From assembly GCA_043774625.1 (NCBI GenBank), contig JAYVTG010000017.1, positions 1-64,000 of the forward strand: DNA of 64,000 nucleotides, read 5' to 3'. The first letter of the stretch is position 1. Each line of letters begins with the position of its first letter. Shown in pieces: positions 58,426 through 64,000 of the stretch. The notes under the pieces are model-generated. The model worked only from the letters and a program-made list of their open reading frames with translations, was not told the origin of the DNA and ran no database searches. The position numbers were made by a program, and so were the translations under genes. The stretch is from JAAFIP01 sp043774625 (lineage in GTDB: Bacteria; Pseudomonadota; Gammaproteobacteria; Burkholderiales; Burkholderiaceae_C).

Positions 58426-59297
58426 CTCCCGATTTGATGGAACAAGGGGCCAGGCGCATCGAAGCGCTGCAGAAAACTGCGACAGGCAAAACAGAATCAG
58501 GAGGACGCGATGCAGGCTTCGCGCGCATCGCGCAAGCCACGGGCGAGGTAGACATTACCCACGGCCGTATTTTGTATCTTGAAGACGTAAATGTGAGCTT
58601 TGACGGTTTCAAAGCCATCAATAACTTGTCGCTGGATATTGCACCCGGCGAACTACGCTGCATCATTGGCCCCAATGGTGCTGGCAAGACGACGATGATG
58701 GACATCATCACTGGCAAAACACGGCCCGACAGCGGCACCGTGTTCTTTGGTTCTACCATTGACCTGCTGCGCTACAACGAATCACAAATTGCGCAAATGG
58801 GCATTGGCCGCAAGTTTCAAAAGCCTACCGTATTTGAACACTTGACCGTGTTTGAAAACCTGGAACTCGCGCTGAAAACCGACAAGGGTGTTAAAGCTTC
58901 GATCCTGCACAAGCTGGACAGCACGCACAGCGATGTGCTGGCAGAAACACTGCATACCATTCATTTGGCTGGCAGTATGAGGCGCCAGGCAGGTAACTTG
59001 AGCCATGGTCAAAAGCAGTGGCTGGAAATTGGAATGCTGCTGATGCAAGACCCAAAATTGCTGCTGCTTGACGAGCCAGTGGCGGGTATGACGGATGAAG
59101 AAACTGCACGTACGGCAGAACTTTTCTTGACACTAAAAGGTAAGCATAGTCTGATGGTGGTGGAGCACGACATGAGTTTTATCAAGACTATCAGCGAGAT
59201 AGTGACGGTGCTTTGCGATGGCAGTGTGTTGGCACAAGGCACGCTGGATCAAGTGCAAAACGACGAGCGCGTGATTGAAGTTTATCTGGGACGTTAA
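58422..59297 (+). CDS. urtD: urea ABC transporter ATPase UrtD
   Basis: A 291-residue LivG-type ATPase. Walker A GPNGAGKTTMMDIITG, signature NLSHGQKQWLEIGMLLM, Walker B KLLLLDEPVAGMTDEE. The first ~45 residues are a non-conserved extension (MTPDLMEQGARRIEALQKTATGKTESGGRD). Overlaps urtC by 4 bp. Confidence 0.96.
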   Translation: MTPDLMEQGARRIEALQKTATGKTESGGRDAGFARIAQATGEVDITHGRILYLEDVNVSFDGFKAINNLSLDIAPGELRCIIGPNGAGKTTMMDIITGKTRPDSGTVFFGSTIDLLRYNESQIAQMGIGRKFQKPTVFEHLTVFENLELALKTDKGVKASILHKLDSTHSDVLAETLHTIHLAGSMRRQAGNLSHGQKQWLEIGMLLMQDPKLLLLDEPVAGMTDEETARTAELFLTLKGKHSLMVVEHDMSFIKTISEIVTVLCDGSVLAQGTLDQVQNDERVIEVYLGR

Positions 59298-59308
59298 AGG
59301 ACTAAAAA

Positions 59309-60001
59309 ATGCTGAGTATCCAGAACGTCAACCAGTACTACGGCGGCTCGCATATTTTGCGCGACGTGAGCATGCAGGCACACTTGGGTAAAGTCACCGT
59401 GGTGTTAGGCCGTAACGGTGTTGGCAAAACCACGCTGCTCAAAAGCATGATGGGTTTGATCCCGATCAAAACCGGCGGCATGTCTCTGGATGGCCAAGAC
59501 ATTACCCGTGCCACACCTTACCAACGAGCCGGAGCGGGCATAGGTTTTGTGCCGCAGGGTCGCGAAATTTTTGCGAGGCTGACTGTGCAAGAAAACCTGG
59601 AAATGGGTTTGGCCACACAAAAAGCAGGTACGCGTGTGCCTGCTGAGTTGTATGAGCTCTTCCCCGTACTCAAGCAAATGTTGAAACGCCGTGGAGGTGA
59701 TTTGTCTGGCGGGCAGCAACAGCAACTTGCGATTGCACGTGCGTTGGCTGCCAAACCTAAGCTCTTGATTCTGGACGAACCGACCGAGGGTATCCAGCCT
59801 AGCATCATCAAAGACATTGGCAGAGTCATTCGCATGTTGGCTGACCGAGGCGATATGGCTATTGTGTTGGTTGAGCAGTATTACGACTTTGCCGAAGCGC
59901 TGGCTGACGATTACATTGTGATGGAGCGCGGCGAGGTGTTGGCACGGGGGCTGGGTAAGGATATGAAGGCGAAGGGGGTTCGGCAGCTAGTGGCGATTTG
60001 A
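59309..60001 (+). CDS. urtE: urea ABC transporter ATPase UrtE
   Basis: A 230-residue LivF-type ATPase. Walker A GRNGVGKTTLLKSMMG, signature DLSGGQQQQLAIARALA, Walker B KLLILDEPTEGIQPSI. 11 bp after urtD. Last gene of the operon; convergent with ureD, 31 bp apart. Confidence 0.96.
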   Translation: MLSIQNVNQYYGGSHILRDVSMQAHLGKVTVVLGRNGVGKTTLLKSMMGLIPIKTGGMSLDGQDITRATPYQRAGAGIGFVPQGREIFARLTVQENLEMGLATQKAGTRVPAELYELFPVLKQMLKRRGGDLSGGQQQQLAIARALAAKPKLLILDEPTEGIQPSIIKDIGRVIRMLADRGDMAIVLVEQYYDFAEALADDYIVMERGEVLARGLGKDMKAKGVRQLVAI

Positions 60002-60032
60002 TCGCGCTTACAGATTTGGGTGCGCAATCGAA

Positions 60033-60875
60033 TCACATAGACCAAATACGCGGCGGCTTGTCCGCCATGCTCCAGGCAACTGACCGCAAAGACGCCCAGC
60101 AAGCCCGCAAAGTCTTCATCGCAGGCTCAACCACCGGGCTGAGCGTACGCACCACCACCATACGCGGATTAGGCGCGGTAGCACCAGCAGTTGCTGCCAG
60201 TTCGCTTTGCCCAATGACGCAGCGCACAGCATCCAGCAAAGCTTCACGCCGCTGGCGTGTGATGGCACTGCCTGATGCAAAAAAAAGCGTGCCCATACAG
60301 CGCATGCCCGCCATACCCAGCGGGCTGTCCAGCAGACGCTTGTCAACAGAGTCAATACGTGCACGCTCCAGCCACAAGCCTGGTATTTCCATATGCTGGT
60401 TGAACACGCCGCGTTCAAACTGCTCACCTGCATTTGGTAAACCCAGCGCCGTAATATCCCAGCCCATCATCTCTGCGCCCGGTTCCAAGTCAAACACTGC
60501 ACGGTTTACTGCGTTGCTACCGTTATACGCAATAGCTTCCAGCGGTAGCCATTCCAGCCGCGCACCCGTTGCTACGTGCGCCAGTACTTGCTGTGTGCCG
60601 GGTGCATCCATGCTTTTATAAAAACGCGTAGCTCCCGGCGTGGTCACCAGGGCGTGGGTGCCAGCAGCCAGACGCAACGAAATATCCAGTACATCGCCCC
60701 CCACAATGCCGCTGGGTGGATGCACGATGACGTTATGACAAATGGCATCGCCTTCAGGGTACAAACTTTGCAGCACACGCAACGGGCCGCTGTGCAGAAA
60801 GTGCAGGCCCGTGCGCGGCGCGTCTGGCGTGCCGGTGTTGCTGTAAGTCAAGTCAAGCTTTGCGTTCCAGGCCAT
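60033..60875 (-). CDS. ureD: urease accessory protein UreD
   Basis: Scaffold for urease nickel insertion, 280 residues: LHFLHSGPLRVLQSLYPEGDAICHNVIVHPPSGIVGGDVL, TPGATRFYKSMD, LEWLPLEAIAYNGSNA and the ELxxGR-like AEMMGWDITALGLP are typical. It is separated from ureABCEFG by urtA-E and read from the same strand as ure, 4 bp downstream of an AEC permease gene. In many relatives ureD lies directly before ureA. Confidence 0.94.
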   Translation of the reverse strand: MAWNAKLDLTYSNTGTPDAPRTGLHFLHSGPLRVLQSLYPEGDAICHNVIVHPPSGIVGGDVLDISLRLAAGTHALVTTPGATRFYKSMDAPGTQQVLAHVATGARLEWLPLEAIAYNGSNAVNRAVFDLEPGAEMMGWDITALGLPNAGEQFERGVFNQHMEIPGLWLERARIDSVDKRLLDSPLGMAGMRCMGTLFFASGSAITRQRREALLDAVRCVIGQSELAATAGATAPNPRMVVVRTLSPVVEPAMKTLRACWASLRSVAWSMADKPPRIWSM

Positions 60876-60879
60876 GCAC

Positions 60880-61782
60880 TTACCTTAAAAACTGCAAGGC
60901 AAAAGGCAGGCTCAGCACGCCCAGTGCGGTAGACAGGGTAACCAAACCCGCCGCAAATTTCCCATCAAAGCCCATATTCACCGCAAGCACATAGCTGCTG
61001 GATGCCGTGGGTAGTGCGCTGTAGGCCAGCAGTACCGTGGCCTGTGTGCTGTTCAGGTTGAACAAGCGAACGAGCGCCCATGCAAACAGCGGTATGGCCA
61101 GGTGGCGAATGCTCAGCATACCCACGCCCGCCACGCGGCGACTGGTGCTGTTAAAAACCCCGCCTAACTGCATGCCTGCGCCGGCGGCCAGCAAACCCAA
61201 TGCCAGCGATGCCTGGCCGATGCGTACCACGCCTGGTTCTGCCCAGGTGGGGATGGAAAAGCCCAGCACGTTGGCCAGCAACCCGCCTGCGGTGGCAATG
61301 ATGAGCGGATTGCGCACCAATTGCCTGCCAAAACCTGCCCCAGAGTTGTGCGCCATGGGCCACACCGCTCCGATATTGCACAACGGCACGCACACGCCAA
61401 TTACCACGGCCATCAGCAGCAAGCCATCTTTGCCCAGTAGGCGTTCAGCGACAGCCAAGGCAATAAAAGAGTTAAAGCGAAACGCAATTTGAGCCGTACT
61501 TGCAAAGTCTTCTCTCTTTACCCCTGGCCAGTAAGCCACGCTATAGCTGCTGGCCACGCCCATACCCACCAGGCACACCGCTGCGCCAATCAGGCTGGAC
61601 GCAGCGCCCAGATCCAGCGGCGCCCGTACCACGGAATGGAACAGTAAGACGGGGAATAAAAAGTAATAGACCAGGCTTTCTACCTGCTGCCACACCGTAC
61701 GGTTCAGCCCGGTGTAGCGGCAGACCAGGTAGCCGCAAATAATCAGCGAAAAATCTGGAAATAGAAGCTGAGCGTAGTTCAT
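60880..61782 (-). CDS. AEC-family permease
   Basis: A membrane protein of about 300 residues with ten hydrophobic segments: LLFPDFSLIICGYLVCRYTGLN, YYFLFPVLLFHSVVRAPL, and AYSALPTASSSYVLAVNMGFDG near the end, as in auxin efflux carrier-type transporters. Start at ATG 61782 (MNYAQLLFPDF). The ureD start codon follows its stop by 4 bp, so the two are cotranscribed; whether the permease has a role in urea or nickel metabolism is unknown. It is not closely similar by eye to the island's AEC permease. Confidence 0.82.
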   Translation of the reverse strand: MNYAQLLFPDFSLIICGYLVCRYTGLNRTVWQQVESLVYYFLFPVLLFHSVVRAPLDLGAASSLIGAAVCLVGMGVASSYSVAYWPGVKREDFASTAQIAFRFNSFIALAVAERLLGKDGLLLMAVVIGVCVPLCNIGAVWPMAHNSGAGFGRQLVRNPLIIATAGGLLANVLGFSIPTWAEPGVVRIGQASLALGLLAAGAGMQLGGVFNSTSRRVAGVGMLSIRHLAIPLFAWALVRLFNLNSTQATVLLAYSALPTASSSYVLAVNMGFDGKFAAGLVTLSTALGVLSLPFALQFLR

Positions 61783-61907
61783 GGGCAAGTTGGCGGCTGC
61801 ACTGCGCAGCACAACAGAGGGTTTATGATTATGTGTTTACCGTATGCTTATTGTGCTGCAAACGCGTTAGGATTTGGCTACGGTTTAAATTCTTACGGAG
61901 TATTTTT

Positions 61908-62903
61908 ATGCCATTCAATTCTGGTTTCGAAAAACATAACGCTATAAAATTAATAGCTGCTTGCGCACTATCTACGCTGGTAACTGGCAGTTTATATGCT
62001 CAAAACTATCCTAACAAGCCTATTCAACTCGTTGTGCCCTTTGCACCGGGTGGTACTACCGACATTGTGGCGCGGGTGATTGCCGAGCCTTTGGGCAAGG
62101 CGCTGGGCCAGCAAGTCGTTGTCGTCAACAAGGCGGGCGGCGGTGGCGTGGTGGGCGCTAACGAAACCTCCAAATCTGCGCCCGATGGCTATAGCCTGGG
62201 CATGGCCACCGTGTCTACCACGGCGGCCAACCCGGCCATCAACCCCAAGATGCCCTACAACGCAGCGACGGACTTTTCGCCCATCGTCAACATTGCAGCC
62301 ACACCTAACGTGATCGCCGTGCACCCGAGCTTTCCGGCCAAAGACTACAAAAGCTTTATGGCCGAGCTGAAGAAAAACCCCGGCAAATACAGCTATTCCA
62401 CATCGGGCACCGGCGGCATTGGCCACTTGCAGACCGAGCTGTTCAAGGGCCTGGCGGGCGTGTTTATCACCCACATTCCCTACCGAGGCGCTGGCCCTGC
62501 GCTGAATGACACCGTAGCAGGTCAGGTGAACATGACTTTTGACAATATGCCTTCCGCGCTGCCGTTTATCAACACAGGTCGCCTGGTGCCCATCGTGGTG
62601 GCAGCGCCGCAGCGCCTTGCGCAGTTGCCCAATGTGCCCACGTTTAAAGAAGTGGGCCTGGAGCCTGTGAACCGCATGGCCTACTACGGCATTTATGGCC
62701 CCAAGGGTTTGCCCAAAGAGGTGGTGGACAAAGTGAATGCGGGTGTACGTAAGGCGCTGGAAGACCCTGCCGTGCGCAAACGCATTGAAGACACGGGCTC
62801 GATCATCATCGGCAACTCGCCCGAGCAGTTTGCCGAGCAAATGGCTGCCGAACTGGCGGTGTACAAAAAAGTGGTGACAGAACAAAAGCTGAGGCTGGAT
62901 TGA
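61908..62903 (+). CDS. Bug/TctC-family periplasmic solute receptor
   Basis: A 331-residue tripartite tricarboxylate-type binding protein: YPNKPIQLVVPFAPGGTTDIVARVIAEPLGKALGQQVVVVNKAGGGG, SYSTSGTGGIGHLQTELFK, ITHIPYRGAGPALNDTVAGQVNMTFDN. Ligand unknown (carboxylates are usual). Start at ATG 61908 after ACGGAG. The signal peptide KLIAACALSTLVTGSLYA is encoded by a dispersed repeat; it contains a lipobox-like IAAC. No TctAB membrane genes are adjacent, as is common for this expanded family. Confidence 0.93.
   Translation: MPFNSGFEKHNAIKLIAACALSTLVTGSLYAQNYPNKPIQLVVPFAPGGTTDIVARVIAEPLGKALGQQVVVVNKAGGGGVVGANETSKSAPDGYSLGMATVSTTAANPAINPKMPYNAATDFSPIVNIAATPNVIAVHPSFPAKDYKSFMAELKKNPGKYSYSTSGTGGIGHLQTELFKGLAGVFITHIPYRGAGPALNDTVAGQVNMTFDNMPSALPFINTGRLVPIVVAAPQRLAQLPNVPTFKEVGLEPVNRMAYYGIYGPKGLPKEVVDKVNAGVRKALEDPAVRKRIEDTGSIIIGNSPEQFAEQMAAELAVYKKVVTEQKLRLD
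61940..61981 (+). repeat. dispersed repeat encoding the Bug receptor signal peptide
   Basis: CGCTATAAAATTAATAGCTG followed by CTTGCGCACTATCTACGCTGGT. Sense, LIA frame: IKLIAACALSTLVTG. Confidence 0.9.
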
Positions 62904-62922
62904 TTTTTTTCTGCGTTCCAGC

Positions 62923-62954
62923 AAGCCGCGTGACGAGAGTTACGCGGCTTTTTT
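62923..62954 (+). terminator. intrinsic terminator after the Bug receptor gene
   Basis: AAGCCGCGTGA (62923-62933) pairs with TTACGCGGCTT (62940-62950), one G-U, 6-nt loop, then a run of T to 62954. It ends 14 bp before the xerD start. Confidence 0.88.
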
Positions 62955-62968
62955 GTTATCGTTGGCGC

Positions 62969-63922
62969 ATGACTGCTTCCAATCACGGCTCGGACTCGAT
63001 AGACACCTTTATCGACGCCATTTGGCTGGAAGAGGGCTTGTCAAAAAACACGCTGGCTGCGTACCGGCGCGACTTGACGATGTATGCCCAGTGGCTGCAA
63101 ACCGAGCAGGGCAGGGCTATCGACAGCAGCACCGAACCCGACCTACAAGCCTACTTTGCAGCCCGCATAGCCCAGGGCGTTGCTACGGCCAAAGAAGGCG
63201 CGGCGGCCAAAGGCAAAAAAGACCTAGGTAAAGCCACATCATCCAACCGCCGCCTCACTGTCCTCAAACGCTACTTTCGCTGGGCACTGCGCGAGCGGTA
63301 CATCGACGCAGACCCCACGCTCAAGCTGCTGGCCGCCAAACAAGCCCTGCGCGTACCCAAAACCCTGACCGAGGCGCAGGTAGAGGCCTTGCTGAAAGCA
63401 CCAGACGATGCAACTGCCCTGGGCCTGCGCGACCGCACCATGCTGGAGCTTATCTACGCCAGCGGCCTTCGCGTGAGCGAGCTGGTAGGCCTGAAGGTGC
63501 TTAACGTCAGCATGGGCGAACACGTGCTGCGCACTTTTGGCAAAGGCAGCAAAGAGCGCCTGGTGCCCTTTGGTGAACACGCCAGCTACTGGCTGCAACG
63601 CTATTTGAGCGAAGCGCGCCCGCAGATACTTAAAAACCAGCAAACCGATGATCTCTTTGTCACTACGCGTGGCCAAGGCATGAGCCGCGTGGCCTTTTGG
63701 ATGATCGTCAAAAAACATGCGTTGGGGGCGGGCATCACCGCCCCTTTGTCCCCCCACACGCTGCGCCATGCTTTTGCTACCCATTTGCTGAACCATGGTG
63801 CAGATTTGCGTGCGGTGCAAATGCTGCTGGGGCATGCGGATATTTCGACTACAACGATCTATACGCATGTGGCGCGAGAGCGTTTGAAGCAATTGCATGC
63901 GGTGCATCATCCGCGGGGGTAA
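62969..63922 (+). CDS. xerD: tyrosine recombinase XerD
   Basis: A 317-residue site-specific recombinase that, with XerC, resolves chromosome dimers at dif. Catalytic residues: Arg in YASGLRVSELVGLK, Lys in FGKGSKERLVPFG, His-x2-Arg in SPHTLRHAFATHL, His in LLGHADISTTT and Tyr in TIYTHV. The N-terminal SAM-like domain has a ~15-residue Ala/Lys-rich insert (AKEGAAAKGKKDLGKA). Start at ATG 62969; 16 bp separate it from nothing but the terminator. Confidence 0.94.
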   Translation: MTASNHGSDSIDTFIDAIWLEEGLSKNTLAAYRRDLTMYAQWLQTEQGRAIDSSTEPDLQAYFAARIAQGVATAKEGAAAKGKKDLGKATSSNRRLTVLKRYFRWALRERYIDADPTLKLLAAKQALRVPKTLTEAQVEALLKAPDDATALGLRDRTMLELIYASGLRVSELVGLKVLNVSMGEHVLRTFGKGSKERLVPFGEHASYWLQRYLSEARPQILKNQQTDDLFVTTRGQGMSRVAFWMIVKKHALGAGITAPLSPHTLRHAFATHLLNHGADLRAVQMLLGHADISTTTIYTHVARERLKQLHAVHHPRG

Positions 63923-64000
63923 TGACAGCGCTGGGTTTGCGTCTTTCTTTGGGGAACGCGCCAAGCTGGTGGGCGAGCGCCGCGCTCGGGGTATGCGCTG
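63922..64000 (+). CDS. start of the gene after xerD (partial)
   Basis: An ATG overlaps the xerD stop (TAATG) and the frame stays open to the window edge, giving MTALGLRLSLGNAPSWWASAALGVCA. The hydrophobic stretch could begin a membrane protein. Too short to identify. Confidence 0.35.
   Translation, partial: MTALGLRLSLGNAPSWWASAALGVCA

Overview
The window looks like chromosomal DNA of a betaproteobacterium of the order Burkholderiales, most likely family Comamonadaceae. This is inferred from gene content and order (coaD-yfhL-pth; rplY-prs-tRNA-Gln-ispE-lolB-TPR-mutM; recN-nadK/hrcA; gmk-yicC-kinase-phosphatase-rph-rdgB-hemW; urt next to ure), from a Bug/TctC-type receptor, and from a short repeat scattered through the core genes. 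No database search was possible, so the taxonomy is inference.

Layout. 1-2565: a partial gene end, a 24-bp minisatellite, a mazEF-like toxin-antitoxin pair, coaD, a YfhL-type ferredoxin and pth. 2600-12303: accessory DNA lying between pth and rplY, genes that are usually close neighbours. It holds a large lipoprotein flanked by short direct repeats, an AT-rich three-gene cassette (class III cyclase-TolB-TPR protein, PAP2/haloperoxidase-fold enzyme with a Gly-Trp-Gly repeat, leaderless subtilase), an AAA/DUF4143 ATPase with a perfect palindrome upstream, a CRP-family regulator and a LuxR-type regulator. 12432-26459: housekeeping genes rplY, prs, tRNA-Gln, ispE, lolB, a TPR protein, mutM, a dynamin-like GTPase, mutY, rapZ, recN, nadK, hrcA and tRNA-Arg.

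26481-38546: a conspicuously GC-rich catabolic island directly downstream of tRNA-Arg. It encodes a GntR regulator, an acyl-CoA ligase, a ThDP lyase of the 2-hydroxyacyl-CoA lyase/oxalyl-CoA decarboxylase type, an AEC permease, a Tat-type periplasmic Rieske protein, a PQQ dehydrogenase with a lanthanide-type Asp-X-Asp motif, an epoxide hydrolase/dehalogenase-type alpha/beta hydrolase, and a DUF1800/DUF1501 pair. Repeated TCTGAATTCAGA operators, about 40 bp apart, sit in the divergent ligase/lyase promoter and in front of the Rieske gene, so one regulator probably controls the set. A possible route is epoxide or diol -> 2-hydroxy acid -> 2-hydroxyacyl-CoA -> shortened carbonyl compound + formyl-CoA; this is a hypothesis.

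38675-49532: core genes again (greB, spoT/relA, rpoZ, gmk, yicC, a Ser/Thr kinase and PP2C phosphatase, rph, rdgB, hemW, tRNA-Ser, a short family III CoA-transferase). 49561-60875: a urea module with ureABCEFG and a small His-rich membrane protein on the minus strand, divergent from the urea ABC transporter urtABCDE. Two back-to-back sigma-54-type promoters and NtrC-like sites lie between them, and ureD sits alone beyond urtE behind an AEC permease. 61908-63922: a Bug receptor and xerD.

The most unusual observation is a dispersed ~40-bp repeat with the core ATAGCTGCTYGCGCA / YACGCTGGC, seen at 15 sites. Several copies lie inside genes. Five of them are read in the same frame as (L)IAxxAxSxLA and form the hydrophobic core of a signal peptide, lipobox or first membrane helix (LolB, the small urease-operon protein, UrtB, UrtC, the Bug receptor). 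I saw no copy in the GC-rich island.
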